From Gallionellaceae bacterium (lineage in GTDB: Bacteria; Pseudomonadota; Gammaproteobacteria; Burkholderiales; Gallionellaceae): DNA of 55,281 bases. Position 1 is the stretch's first letter. Each line of letters starts with the position of its first letter. The position numbers were made by a program, and so were the translations under genes. Under the pieces are notes generated by a model. The model made no database searches, was not told the origin of the DNA, and was given only the letters and a program-made list of their open reading frames with translations. This document shows positions 38,292 to 47,844 of this stretch, piece after piece. The DNA lies in NCBI GenBank assembly GCA_006218055.1, contig VBWD01000004.1, forward strand, positions 1 to 55,281. The letters run 5' to 3'.

Positions 38292-41108
38292 ATGATGAAT
38301 TGGTTGGCTAGATTTAATCCGACTACCAGTCTGCGTGCCGAGATCAGTCTTGCCAGTGGTGGCATCGTATTGCTGCTATCCACGCTGTTGAGTTTCTATG
38401 CCTCGGATGTGAGCAAACAACAGATCGAAAAAGAATCGGGCCTTGCTTTCGTTCAGAGAGCGAAGAACGCATTGGATGTGCTGGATCGCGGCATGTTCGA
38501 GCGCAGCCGCGAGATCCAGAATGCGGTGATCCTGGACGAGATCCGCAATCCAAAAGTGGGAGTGGACCGTAAACGTGAAGTCTTGGAGCGATTGCAGTCC
38601 AGTTTCAATTCCTACGCTTGGATCGGCATCTGTGATGAAAAAGGTATAGGACTGGTTGGCACGGGAAAGTATCTGGAGGGTAAAGATCTGATCAAGCGTC
38701 CTTGGTGTACCAAGGGGCGTGATGGTGTGTTCATCGGTGACGTACATGACGCGCTCTTGCTGTCCAAGCTACTGCCCAATCCCAGCGGTGAGATGTTCTA
38801 TCTGGTGGATGTGGCAGCACCCGTGATCGACCACAACGGCAAGTTGCAGGGTGTGCTGTGCGGTCACATCTTTTGGACTTGGGCGGCAGAGGTGTTGGAC
38901 AGCAAGAAGACGCCAGGTCAGGACATCTTCCTATTGAGTAAGGATGGCAAGATCCTGTCGGGTACCGAAAAGCCGTGGGAAGACTTTTCTTTACTGGCTT
39001 CGCACACGGCCAAAATTGTCGAATCCAAGGAGATGGCCGATGGCTACCACCTAGAAACATTCAAGGATGGCAAAGTCTATCTGGTGGGTTACGCCAAGTC
39101 GGTGGGTTATCGGGATTATTCCGGCCTAGGCTGGACGGCAGTCGTGCGCGAGGATGTCACCTCCGCATTTGCACCCGCCCGAGAGTTGCAACGCGATATT
39201 TTGTCCGTTGGGGTGTTGCTCGGCCTGTTCTTCGCATGGCTATCGTGGTTGATGGCGGGGCGCATCGCCGATCCGATTCGGCGCATCAGCAATGCCGCTG
39301 ACAAAGTCGCCGGGGGAGACTTGGAGTCTGAAGTGCCGCAGGTGAAAGGGGACGGCGAGGTGGCACATCTAAGTCGCGCCATCCATGAAATGGTCCTCAG
39401 TCTGACGCAAGAGATCAAGCAGCGCCGATTGGCAGAAGCGGATCTGAGACTGTCGGCCAAGGTGTTTGAGCAGAATAGCGAAGCGATCATGGTGACCGAT
39501 CATGAGAATCGCATCATCACGGTGAACCGTGCTTTCAACGACATAACGGGTTATGCCACAGAGGAAGTGATCGGAAAGAATCCCAGACTGATGTCATCGG
39601 GCACACACCCAATGAAGTTCTACCGCGAGATGTGGCAGAAGTTGAACGAAGAGGATGTCTGGCGCGGCGAGATATGGAACAAGCGCAAGAATGGCGAGGT
39701 GTTCCCCGAGTGGCTGACCGTCAGCAACGTGCGCGATGAAGCAGGTGTGCTGACCCATCACATTGCAATATTCATCGACATCACGGAACGCAAGAAAGAG
39801 GAAGAACGTATCAAGCAACTGGCCAACTACGATGTCTTGTCTGGTTTGCCCAACCGTAATCTACTGGCAGACCGCATGGAGCAGGGTATTGCGCAAGCCT
39901 TGCGGCACCAGACCAAGATGGCTGTCTTGTTCATCGACCTCGATCACTTCAAGAACATCAACGATTCTTTGGGACATGATGTGGGGGACGGGCTGCTCAA
40001 GCAGGTTGCCTTGAGTTTGCGCGCCTGCTTGCGTCGATCGGATACCTTGGGGCGTTTTGGCGGCGATGAGTTCATCGGTTTGCTCACCGATCTGAACGAC
40101 GAATCCGAAGCTTCGCTGGTGGCGGAAAAGATGATCGACGTATTGAGCAAACCCTTCGTGATCGGCCAACACAAATTGCATGTCACGCCCAGTATCGGTA
40201 TTTGCATCTGCCCGAACGACGGTGACACGGCGATGCAGTTGATGCGCAACGCGGACTTGGCGATGTATCGCGCCAAGGACAGAGGGCGCAATCGCTTTGC
40301 CTTCTACGAAGAAGAGATGAACCGTAAGGCGATTGAGCGCTTACGACTGGAGAATGACCTGCGTACCGCCATCAATCAGCAGCAGTTGATGCTTTACTAC
40401 CAACCCAAGGTGCGCGTGGACGACAATGCAGTCATCGGCATGGAGGCACTACTGCGCTGGGTGCATCCCGAATTCGGTTTTATTGCGCCTGCCATCTTCA
40501 TTCCTGTGGCTGAGCAGAGCGGCCTCATCAATGAGATCGGTGATTGGGTGTTGCGTCAGGCCGTGTTGCAACAACGCATCTGGCAATCACAGGGATTCAA
40601 TATTGTTCCCATCGCAGTGAATCTCTCGGCGGCCCAATTCCAACAGTCCGACTTGGTCGAGCGCATCCAGAGCATCGTGCGCGATGGCGGCATCGACAAT
40701 CACTTCATCGAATTTGAATTGACCGAGAGCATGTTGATGGAAAGTGGCGGCAGCAACGAGGCCATCATCAACCGCTTGAGTGATGCGGGATTTAGTCTGT
40801 CCTTGGACGATTTTGGTACGGGTTATTCCTCCTTGAGCCGATTGAAACTGTTGCCGATGAACTCGCTCAAGATCGACCAATCTTTCGTGCGCGACATCGC
40901 CACGGATGAGAACGATGAAAGTATCGTCAGCGCGACGGCTGTCTTGGCCCATGCGATGGAGATGAAAGTGATCGCTGAAGGGGTGGAGACGCCCGTGCAG
41001 CTGGCCTTCATTCGCGATCTGCATTGCGAGGAATATCAGGGGTATCTATTCAGCAAGCCAGTGCCCGCTGAGGATGCGGTGCGCTTTTTGAGTAGGAATG
41101 AAAGTTGA
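38292..41108 (+). CDS. Cache-HAMP-PAS-GGDEF-EAL signalling protein
   Basis: A 938-residue protein. A first membrane helix (about 18-37), a periplasmic double-Cache-like sensor (about 40-300, with GVFIGDVHDA and VDVAAPVIDHNGKLQGVLCG), a second helix (about 303-325), HAMP (about 326-378), PAS (about 393-510), GGDEF (GRFGGDEF at about 589, RxxD as RRSD) and EAL (MEALLRW at about 717, DDFGTGYSS, KIDQSFV, AEGVE). All key residues are present. It senses a periplasmic ligand, whereas its MHYT neighbours have an integral-membrane sensor. ATG 38292 or 38295, with GGAGG just upstream. Confidence 0.92.
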   Translation: MMNWLARFNPTTSLRAEISLASGGIVLLLSTLLSFYASDVSKQQIEKESGLAFVQRAKNALDVLDRGMFERSREIQNAVILDEIRNPKVGVDRKREVLERLQSSFNSYAWIGICDEKGIGLVGTGKYLEGKDLIKRPWCTKGRDGVFIGDVHDALLLSKLLPNPSGEMFYLVDVAAPVIDHNGKLQGVLCGHIFWTWAAEVLDSKKTPGQDIFLLSKDGKILSGTEKPWEDFSLLASHTAKIVESKEMADGYHLETFKDGKVYLVGYAKSVGYRDYSGLGWTAVVREDVTSAFAPARELQRDILSVGVLLGLFFAWLSWLMAGRIADPIRRISNAADKVAGGDLESEVPQVKGDGEVAHLSRAIHEMVLSLTQEIKQRRLAEADLRLSAKVFEQNSEAIMVTDHENRIITVNRAFNDITGYATEEVIGKNPRLMSSGTHPMKFYREMWQKLNEEDVWRGEIWNKRKNGEVFPEWLTVSNVRDEAGVLTHHIAIFIDITERKKEEERIKQLANYDVLSGLPNRNLLADRMEQGIAQALRHQTKMAVLFIDLDHFKNINDSLGHDVGDGLLKQVALSLRACLRRSDTLGRFGGDEFIGLLTDLNDESEASLVAEKMIDVLSKPFVIGQHKLHVTPSIGICICPNDGDTAMQLMRNADLAMYRAKDRGRNRFAFYEEEMNRKAIERLRLENDLRTAINQQQLMLYYQPKVRVDDNAVIGMEALLRWVHPEFGFIAPAIFIPVAEQSGLINEIGDWVLRQAVLQQRIWQSQGFNIVPIAVNLSAAQFQQSDLVERIQSIVRDGGIDNHFIEFELTESMLMESGGSNEAIINRLSDAGFSLSLDDFGTGYSSLSRLKLLPMNSLKIDQSFVRDIATDENDESIVSATAVLAHAMEMKVIAEGVETPVQLAFIRDLHCEEYQGYLFSKPVPAEDAVRFLSRNES

Positions 41109-41225
41109 CGGTGCGCTGATAAGGCTCAACGAGCATTTTGAGAGACGGCGCTGGGTGTATAAAGGGGGGCGCATGTCGGACGAGAGTGGAAGACATTATC
41201 CGCATCGTCACAGGGGGAGTGGTAA

Positions 41226-42959
41226 ATGCAGGTGTTTAAGAAAAATAACTCACTGGATGCGGGTATGAAACTCAATACCCGCTTCTTGTATTTGCGCGGC
41301 GCTATCTTTTTGATATTCGCCGTGCTGTCTTGGGCTGCTTTCTATGCGATGGTGGGTACTATCAATGAGCAATGGGGTAAACAGTTCGCACATCGCCAAG
41401 TGTTGTTCGACAAATATCGCACGCTTTCTCCTCTGATACGCGAGATCAAAATGGCGCGCCAGATGGCGGCAGAGCCGGCCTTGATAGGGATGGGGATGCA
41501 TGAGGAGGATATGGTCGCGCGACAACGTGCCATCAGGGTGATGGAGCGTTATCGAATCGGCTATCGCGATCACAGCTATTTCGCCGCTTTCGCGCGGAGT
41601 GGGAAGTACTACTTCAACGACGAAGATAATAAGTACAGCGGCAGACAATATCGCTACACGCTCTCCCCAAACAAGAAAGACGACCGGTGGTTCTACGCCA
41701 CCCTCAAGGACGGCAAGGACTATCAGGTCAATCTCGATCCCGATACACACCTGGGTGTGGTGAAGGTGTGGATCAATGTATTGCTCAAGAATGGGGACGA
41801 GGTGCTTGGGGTGATCGGTACAGGCATCGACCTGACAGATTTCTTGAATGAGAGCGTGGGAATCGAGCAAGAGGGTGTTCACAACTTCTTCGTGGACAAG
41901 AACATGGCGATCCAATTATCGGCCGATCCAAAGTTGATCGACTACGCCAGCATTGCCAAAGATGCCAGCGAACGCATCAAGATCGATGTTTTATTCAATG
42001 ACCCCTCCGAGGTGGTGCGCTTGCGTCAACTCACCGATGAGCTACAACAGGATCCTGCTTCTGGTGAAGTGCGCACGATGTGGGTGACCTTTCAGGGGGA
42101 GAAGCATCTGTTGGGTATCGCCTATTTGTCCGAGGTGGGCTGGTATGACCTGACACTGATGAATGAAAAGAGCTTGGCTGTGCTACATGGTTTTGCATGG
42201 TTTCCCGTGGTGTTCGGCTTGCTGTTCCTCGTTGCTTTGTTGGTCTTGAATTTCTTCTTGCAGCGTTGGGTTCTCACACCCATTGGCAAACTGCAACGTG
42301 CTACCGATGAAATACAACGCGGGAATCTCGATATCGAATCGCCCTTGGTGGGCAAGGGCGAGGTCGCAGCCTTGTCTATCTCTTTCCGCCACATGGTGGA
42401 AGTCGTGCGCAAGACGAATCATGAGTTGGAGCGTAGGGTGCAGGAGCGGACTGAAGACTTACATCGACTGACTGAGATCGACCCGCTGACGGGGTTGTTG
42501 AATCGGCGCGGCATGACCGACCGCTTCGAGAAGGAAGTCGCGCGGCAGGCACGGCAGGGGGGGGCGATGGGTCTGCTATTGCTCGACCTCGATCATTTCA
42601 AACAAGTGAACGATATCTATGGCCATGCTGCCGGCGATGTGGCTTTGTGCGCAGTGGCCAAGATATTGAGTTCGATGAAGCGTAGCTACGACCACGCTGG
42701 CCGTTGGGGCGGGGAAGAGTTTTTGATCTTGTTGCCGGAGTGTAGTGATGAGGATCTGCTCGCCATCGCTGAACGTATCCGTGCTGCCGTGGCTATATTG
42801 CGTATCGAGACGGGTACACAGGCGTTCTCGTTCACGGTCAGCATTGGTGCCCATCATCCGTCGACACCACAAACGATGGATGCGATGCTGCAACAGGTAG
42901 ACAGAGCTTTGTATGCTGCGAAAGACGCAGGACGCAATCGGGTGATGTCGTCTGTGTAA
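41226..42959 (+). CDS. Cache-HAMP diguanylate cyclase
   Basis: A 577-residue protein with membrane helices at about 22-44 and 318-340, an extracytoplasmic sensor between them (typical IGTGIDLTDFL of Cache domains), HAMP (about 341-393), a short coiled coil and a C-terminal GGDEF domain with GRWGGEEF (about 494) and an RxxD (RSYD). It is a diguanylate cyclase without EAL. The ATG at 41226 has AGGGGGAG upstream. It follows the 38292 gene in the same direction with a 117-nt gap. Confidence 0.9.
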   Translation: MQVFKKNNSLDAGMKLNTRFLYLRGAIFLIFAVLSWAAFYAMVGTINEQWGKQFAHRQVLFDKYRTLSPLIREIKMARQMAAEPALIGMGMHEEDMVARQRAIRVMERYRIGYRDHSYFAAFARSGKYYFNDEDNKYSGRQYRYTLSPNKKDDRWFYATLKDGKDYQVNLDPDTHLGVVKVWINVLLKNGDEVLGVIGTGIDLTDFLNESVGIEQEGVHNFFVDKNMAIQLSADPKLIDYASIAKDASERIKIDVLFNDPSEVVRLRQLTDELQQDPASGEVRTMWVTFQGEKHLLGIAYLSEVGWYDLTLMNEKSLAVLHGFAWFPVVFGLLFLVALLVLNFFLQRWVLTPIGKLQRATDEIQRGNLDIESPLVGKGEVAALSISFRHMVEVVRKTNHELERRVQERTEDLHRLTEIDPLTGLLNRRGMTDRFEKEVARQARQGGAMGLLLLDLDHFKQVNDIYGHAAGDVALCAVAKILSSMKRSYDHAGRWGGEEFLILLPECSDEDLLAIAERIRAAVAILRIETGTQAFSFTVSIGAHHPSTPQTMDAMLQQVDRALYAAKDAGRNRVMSSV

Positions 42960-43129
42960 ATGTCGCGACGTTGTGAATCTCTTCCTTCACACAAGCAGCT
43001 GTCCCAGTCGAAGGTTTCGAAGTGCTAATTAGCAATAAACTATTCAAGTAGGCAGGAACTATTCCTGTCCTCGTAGGGTCTTTAGCCGCCAGCCAGTTTT
43101 GGTTAGTCGAGGATGGTTGGACTGTCAAG

Positions 43130-43157
43130 TTGGCAAATCCCAGAACCGCGTTAGAAT
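43130..43157 (+). promoter_or_regulatory. Sigma-70 type promoter of the cytochrome cluster
   Basis: TTGGCA (43130-43135) and TAGAAT (43152-43157) are separated by 16 nt. The transcript would begin near 43164, about 23 nt before the cytochrome b561 ATG. Upstream, GGCAGGAA and TTCCTGTCC (43051-43070) form an imperfect inverted repeat that could be an operator or a hairpin. Confidence 0.55.
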
Positions 43158-43186
43158 CGCGCCCGTTTTTGAACGAGTGGAACCGC

Positions 43187-43780
43187 ATGGAACAAGAAAA
43201 CAAGCAGATCAAGATATGGGACGTGCCCGTGCGCCTATTCCATTGGTCTTTAGTTTTGGGCTTCGTACTAGCCTATGTCTCGGCCGAAGTGGGTATCTTG
43301 GATGCCCACGTGCTGATAGGTTATTTCTTGATCGCTTTGCTCGTGTTCCGCGTCCTGTGGGGTTTTATCGGCACCCAGTATTCACGTTTCAGTTCATTCC
43401 TGTTTTCGCCAGCCGAAACGATGGGGTACGTAAAGTCTATCCGTACCGGTCAGCCTGCCCACTATTACGGACACAATCCGGCGGGTGCGCTGATGGTGTT
43501 CGGCTTGTTGGCCTTGTTGGCGGCCATTTTTATGTCTGGCTTGGTGACATTAGCGACTGTGGATTACGAAGGGCCGTTGCTGTTCTTGGCGAATCAAGTG
43601 AGCGACGACACCAGCTATTTTTTCCGCCACGCACATGATTTCTTTGTCGACGTTGCGTTGTTAGCGATACCGTTCCATTTGTTGGGGGTGATCTCGGGCA
43701 GCATCCAACACAAAGAGAATCTGGCAAGGTCAATGGTCACGGGCATGAAGAAAGTAGCACCCAATTCAACGCATCAATAA
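43187..43780 (+). CDS. Cytochrome b561-like membrane protein
   Basis: A 197-residue protein with four membrane helices of the bacterial cytochrome b561 fold. Likely haem-b ligands are His in RLFHWSL (helix 1), DAHVLIGYF (helix 2), and two late His (HAHDFF and PFHLLG). It should pass electrons between the quinone pool and periplasmic cytochromes. The start at 43187 (MEQENKQIKIWDVPVRLFHW) is preferred over TTG 43130, which coincides with the -35 box. It heads a cluster of b561, unknown protein, SHP-like and diheme cytochrome. Confidence 0.88.
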   Translation: MEQENKQIKIWDVPVRLFHWSLVLGFVLAYVSAEVGILDAHVLIGYFLIALLVFRVLWGFIGTQYSRFSSFLFSPAETMGYVKSIRTGQPAHYYGHNPAGALMVFGLLALLAAIFMSGLVTLATVDYEGPLLFLANQVSDDTSYFFRHAHDFFVDVALLAIPFHLLGVISGSIQHKENLARSMVTGMKKVAPNSTHQ

Positions 43781-43809
43781 ATCATCAGTAACAAGACAGG
43801 GAGGAAGTA

Positions 43810-44439
43810 ATGCAAGGGAAGCAATTATTTAGAGCATGGACAGCCAGCATCGCGCTACTGGCCATGGCCATGGCGAGCGCAGCGCAAGCGCAAGACATCA
43901 GCTTGAATTTGCCAGCGCAGACTTATGTGCAGAACGCGGGGTCGTTCATGTTGGCAGCCAATGAGACCGATGTGCTGGTGAAAAAAGAAGTGACAACGGT
44001 TGCTACCACGCCGAAAGAACCTTATGAACCGCCATTGCTGTCGGGTAGCAATGCACACCTGGTATTGGGATTGGCGACTATCGCCGCGGCAGGGCTGACG
44101 GGTATGACTGCACCAGAAGAGGGGTGTGAGGGCGTATGTGTCGGGCCGCAACCCCCGCGTGATGTGAATGGTACGCATGCACAATTGGCTAAATTAACCG
44201 TGGCATTGGCTGCCGCAACTATTACCACTGGTCTGATCTACCATTGGGATGATTTTAGTTTAGAGGACGGCATTACAGACCCAGACAATCTGCACGCCTT
44301 ATTGGGCATCACTGGGGCAGCGATGATGGCGGTGGCAACGGCCAATTCGGCGAAAGTAAAAACTGGAACGGCTAGTCACGCCGGGCTTGCGATAGCGGGC
44401 GCTGCGGGCATGGTCGTGGCCATCAAGTTGACTTGGTAA
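43810..44439 (+). CDS. Unknown four-helix membrane protein with one His at the start of each helix
   Basis: A 209-residue protein with a signal peptide (cleavage near AQAQ, residue 28), a periplasmic stretch of about 50 residues, then four hydrophobic helices. Each helix opens with a His near its start: SNAHLVLGL, NGTHAQLAKL, NLHALLGITG and ASHAGLAIAG. A Cys pair (EEGCEGVC) lies in the first loop. No family is recognised. The regular His placement and the location between cytochrome genes suggest membrane haem binding; this is inference. A good Shine-Dalgarno (GGGAGG) precedes the ATG. Confidence 0.7.
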   Translation: MQGKQLFRAWTASIALLAMAMASAAQAQDISLNLPAQTYVQNAGSFMLAANETDVLVKKEVTTVATTPKEPYEPPLLSGSNAHLVLGLATIAAAGLTGMTAPEEGCEGVCVGPQPPRDVNGTHAQLAKLTVALAAATITTGLIYHWDDFSLEDGITDPDNLHALLGITGAAMMAVATANSAKVKTGTASHAGLAIAGAAGMVVAIKLTW

Positions 44440-44451
44440 CTGGAGAAGATA

Positions 44452-44847
44452 ATGAAAAAATCGTTCGTACTATTTTGTTTCACTGCGCTGTTCACAACGG
44501 TGGCATACGCTTCTCCCGCCAGTGATTCTTTGCTGGCCAAATATAAAGCAGAGGGTGTGGCCAAGACAGATGTGGCCAAGGCGAAGAAAGACTGGACGGC
44601 TGAAGTCGTGGTGGAGGGCGAGAAGATGTCATGCGCATCTTGTCATGGGACTGACTTCTCCAAGTCGGGCAAGCATCACAAGACTGGCAAGGTGATCGAG
44701 GCGATGTCACACAAGGTGACAGCAGATCGCTACACCGAAGAGAAGAAGATCGAGAAATGGTTCAAGCGTAATTGCAAAGATGCTTGGGGGCGTGAGTGCA
44801 CTGCCCAAGAGAAGGCGGACTTTCTGACCTTCCTCATCGCTCAATAA
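44452..44847 (+). CDS. SHP-like monohaem cytochrome c (DUF1924)
   Basis: A 131-residue periplasmic cytochrome with a signal peptide ending near AYA (residue 20) and one haem-binding motif CASCH (about 62-66). It resembles Rhodobacter sphaeroides haem protein SHP, in which the sixth haem ligand is Asn and is replaced by O2 or NO on reduction; here WFKRNCKDAWGREC offers the Asn region and a disulphide candidate. It lies 12 nt after the four-helix protein and 17 nt before the diheme cytochrome, its presumed electron donor. Confidence 0.8.
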   Translation: MKKSFVLFCFTALFTTVAYASPASDSLLAKYKAEGVAKTDVAKAKKDWTAEVVVEGEKMSCASCHGTDFSKSGKHHKTGKVIEAMSHKVTADRYTEEKKIEKWFKRNCKDAWGRECTAQEKADFLTFLIAQ

Positions 44848-44864
44848 TCCAGGAGATAGACACG

Positions 44865-45425
44865 ATGCAAATGAAATCAAAGATCGCCGCTTTACTGATC
44901 GGCTTGCTGTTGGGCAGCGGCTCAGTGGTGGCCGAAGAGAATCTGCTTGAAGCGATGTTCACCCCGCTGCGCCAAAAGGAAGTCAATCCGGTGAACAACA
45001 AGCTGTACAAAGACGAGTGCGGTTCCTGTCACTTCGCTTATCAACCAGGTTTGTTGCCGCCCCAGTCGTGGGAGAAATTGTTGAATGAAAAGGCTCTGGC
45101 TGATCACTTTGGTGAGAATGCCGAGTTGGAAAAAGCGGACCTCGCTACTATTTACGATTTTGTGATGGCGAACGCGGCAGACAAGTCTTACTACAAACGT
45201 GCACGCAAGATCGCCAATGCGACAGAGGGCATCGAAGCACCGTTGCGTATAACAGAAGTGCGTTACATCAAGCGTAAGCACCACGAGATCCCTGACAGCA
45301 TGATCAAGGGCAACAAGGATGTGAAGTCGTTAAGTTATTGCGATGCTTGCCACACCCAAGCCGACAAAGGTGTGTTCGATGAAGACACGGTCAAGATCCC
45401 GAATTTCCCAGACTGGGATGATTAA
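44865..45425 (+). CDS. Diheme cytochrome c (DHC)
   Basis: A 186-residue periplasmic protein with a signal peptide (MQMKSKIAALLIGLLLGSGSVVA cut into short parts here: hydrophobic residues 7-23) and two haem motifs, CGSCH (about 52-56) and CDACH (about 162-166). DHC is the usual partner of SHP and cytochrome b561: quinol to b561 to DHC to SHP. The ATG at 44865 has AGGAG 9 nt upstream. An intrinsic terminator follows 22 nt after the stop. Confidence 0.86.
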   Translation: MQMKSKIAALLIGLLLGSGSVVAEENLLEAMFTPLRQKEVNPVNNKLYKDECGSCHFAYQPGLLPPQSWEKLLNEKALADHFGENAELEKADLATIYDFVMANAADKSYYKRARKIANATEGIEAPLRITEVRYIKRKHHEIPDSMIKGNKDVKSLSYCDACHTQADKGVFDEDTVKIPNFPDWDD

Positions 45426-45447
45426 GATCTCGCAACGATGAGTCATC

Positions 45448-45474
45448 AAGGGCAGCCTAGGCTGCCCTTTTCAT
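45448..45474 (+). terminator. Intrinsic terminator of the cytochrome cluster
   Basis: A 10-bp perfect stem AAGGGCAGCC (45448-45457) and its complement (45460-45469) with a TA spacer is followed by a T-rich run. It ends the b561-unknown-SHP-DHC unit. Confidence 0.85.
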
Positions 45475-45622
45475 TGTTGTGAAGGCGAACAGATATAGGC
45501 CGAGATATAGACCAAACGGCATATGGTTCTCTGGCGTCTTGGCGGTTATAGTGCGCACGCGCTGTTCTGGGAGAAGGGCGAGAGGCTGGTGAAGATGACC
45601 GGCTTACCTGAGTCGAGAGGGG

Positions 45623-46621
45623 ATGGATATGCAGACGCATCAACAACCGCAAGAGCATGCTTTTGAATTCACCGGAAGCGGCTGGGAATTCTTCAAGATA
45701 TGGATCGTCAATCTCTTGCTGTCTATCCTGACGCTTGGTATCTACAGCGCATGGGCGAAAGTGCGGCGCTTGCAATATTTCTACCGCAATACGCGTTTGG
45801 CGGATGCCAGTTTCGAATATCACGGCTTGCCCATGTCCATCCTCAAAGGGCGGCTCATCGCCTTCGGCTTGCTGTTGGTCTATTACGCGGCCGCGGCGAT
45901 CAGTCCGGTGTTGGTCATCATTGTTTTATTGCTCATCGCAGCGGTGATGCCTTGGCTGATCGTGCGCTCTTTGCGTTTCAAGTTGCACAACAGCAGTTAT
46001 CGCGGTTTGCGTTTCTCGTTCGCGGGAAGCGACGCGGCGGCTTACACGGTGTTCCTGTTATTCCCATTCCTTACTATTTTGACTTTGCTCGGGCTGGCGC
46101 CGTTCACCCATCAACGGATTAAGCAGTATCAGCACAGCAACGGCCAGTTCGGTGATACCTATTTCAACTTTGATGCTTCAGTAGGCAGTTTCTATGGCAT
46201 CTATCTGCGCCTGTTGGGGATGGTGGTAGGACTGGCGATTCTGGCGGGTGTGTTGACTGTGCTCGGCTTACCGCTGATGTTGATGCTGCTTCCCGTTGCC
46301 TACCTGTTCATCGCCGGATACTACGCGGTGCGCTTGCCCAACCTGATCTGGAATGGAACTGGCCTCGGTGAACACACTTTCTACAGCCGCTTGGAGATCA
46401 AGCCCTACGTTTGGATATTCTTCACCAATATGTTGGGCATCATCCTCACGTTAGGCCTGTTCGTTCCTTTCGCGCAGATCCGCATGATGCGTTACAAGAT
46501 CGAGAACATGGGCTTGATGGCGCAAGGAGACTTGGCCGAGTTCGTGGCGGGGCAGTCGCAAGATGCCAATGCGACGGGCGAAGAGACCGCCGAGATGTTC
46601 GATCTGGACATCTCACTCTAA
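45623..46621 (+). CDS. YjgN family (DUF898) membrane protein
   Basis: A 332-residue protein with the repeated YjgN pattern: FEFTGSGWEFFKIWIVNLLL followed by TLGIYSAWAKVRRLQYFYRN near the N-terminus and a second LGLFVPFAQIRMMRYK near the C-terminus. About six membrane helices. Function unknown, but the gene is often next to an M48 peptidase gene, as here. ATG at 45623 with GAGAGGGG directly before it. Confidence 0.88.
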   Translation: MDMQTHQQPQEHAFEFTGSGWEFFKIWIVNLLLSILTLGIYSAWAKVRRLQYFYRNTRLADASFEYHGLPMSILKGRLIAFGLLLVYYAAAAISPVLVIIVLLLIAAVMPWLIVRSLRFKLHNSSYRGLRFSFAGSDAAAYTVFLLFPFLTILTLLGLAPFTHQRIKQYQHSNGQFGDTYFNFDASVGSFYGIYLRLLGMVVGLAILAGVLTVLGLPLMLMLLPVAYLFIAGYYAVRLPNLIWNGTGLGEHTFYSRLEIKPYVWIFFTNMLGIILTLGLFVPFAQIRMMRYKIENMGLMAQGDLAEFVAGQSQDANATGEETAEMFDLDISL

Positions 46622-46779
46622 CGGACGCAAATCATGGCTATCGTCATTGCGTCCGTTCCCTCACTTCAACTCTCTGATGGGACTACTAGCCATTCGACTA
46701 AGCCCGCAAGCGGGCAAGTCGCTGGTTATCCCACAGGGAGAGAGGGCAATCGAAGCGCTTCGCGCCTTTTAAATTAACT
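46620..46779. repeat. Spacer with inverted repeat and degraded REP-like repeat
   Basis: An 11-bp perfect inverted repeat (AACGGACGCAA at 46620-46630, complement at 46647-46657) with a 16-nt loop begins at the yjgN stop codon; no T-run follows. Further on GCCCGCAAGCGGGC (46702-46715) and GAAGCGCTTC (46753-46762) are palindromes, and CACAGGGAGAGAGGGC resembles the REP-like repeats elsewhere in the window. Confidence 0.45.
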
Positions 46780-47814
46780 GTGTTAACTGCGCGTTATTTC
46801 GATGGCAAGACCACCGCAGCAAGGGCGGTGGAGCTTTCTTTAGAAGGCCAAGAGTGGGTGTTGCGGGGCGACGATCTCGAACTGCGCTATCCGTTCGTAC
46901 AGGTCCAGATATCAGAACGACTAGGCAACACGCCGCGTTTGCTGACTTTCTCGGATGGTGGGCAGTGCGAGGTCACCGATCACGCTGTGCTCGATCAAAT
47001 GTTGCATGCGGCAGGCGTGCGTCGCTCATGGGTGGATGGCATGCAGCACAGTCTGGGATGGGCATTGATCGCCTCGCTGGCCATCGTTGCCGTCCTGATC
47101 GCATCGTATGTCTATCTGTTGCCGTGGAGCGCAAGCGTGATCGCCAAGCGTGTGCCAGATGCAGTGCTGCAAAAGATGGGCAACTCTACCTTGGATACGT
47201 TGGACAAGTTCATGCTGCAACCAAGTAAATTGGATGCGGTGCGGCAACAGGCTTTGGTTGACGCGTACGCCAAGCTGCAGCCCTTGGCTGATTCCAATAT
47301 GAGTTACCACATCGTGTTCCGCAGTTCGCCGCGTATGGGGCCGAACGCATTCGCCTTGCCTGATGGCACCATCGTGATGTTGGATGAGTTGGTTGCGCTG
47401 ACTGAGAATGATGACGAGATCGTTGCCGTATTGGCGCACGAACGCGGCCACATCGAGCAACGCCATGCCATGCGCATGGTGTTGCAAAGCTCTGCGGTCG
47501 GCTTGATGATGACTTGGTATATGGGCGATGTCAGCACTCTGTTGGCGACCGTGCCCGCCGTCATCCTGCAAGCCAGTTACTCGCGCGACATGGAGCGCGA
47601 ATCGGACGAATACGCAGAGCGCACCTTGCAGCTCAATAGCCTATCGCCGTGCTTGTTGGCGACGGCGCTAGAGAAGCTTGAGGCAGCGCATCTTTCACGT
47701 AATGAGAAACTGAAAACCACGAAGGATGATGCTCAGGATGTCGCAAGGGACTACCTCTCCAGCCATCCGGCGACACCAGAACGCATCCGCCAGATGTGCC
47801 CTGAACGTCCGTAG
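46780..47814 (+). CDS. M48 family metallopeptidase
   Basis: A 344-residue membrane protease. A cytoplasmic N-terminal part (about 1-85), one membrane helix (about 90-112), then an M48 domain with the zinc motif HERGHIEQRH (HExxH at about 219-223) and the third ligand region in SRDMERESDEYA. The neighbour YjgN often accompanies such a protease, so they may act together on membrane proteins. The start is GTG 46780; there is no Shine-Dalgarno, and the preceding repeat may have displaced the original leader. Confidence 0.85.
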   Translation: MLTARYFDGKTTAARAVELSLEGQEWVLRGDDLELRYPFVQVQISERLGNTPRLLTFSDGGQCEVTDHAVLDQMLHAAGVRRSWVDGMQHSLGWALIASLAIVAVLIASYVYLLPWSASVIAKRVPDAVLQKMGNSTLDTLDKFMLQPSKLDAVRQQALVDAYAKLQPLADSNMSYHIVFRSSPRMGPNAFALPDGTIVMLDELVALTENDDEIVAVLAHERGHIEQRHAMRMVLQSSAVGLMMTWYMGDVSTLLATVPAVILQASYSRDMERESDEYAERTLQLNSLSPCLLATALEKLEAAHLSRNEKLKTTKDDAQDVARDYLSSHPATPERIRQMCPERP

Positions 47815-47844
47815 TTATTGGGCTGCGTGCTATCATCGCGCCCT

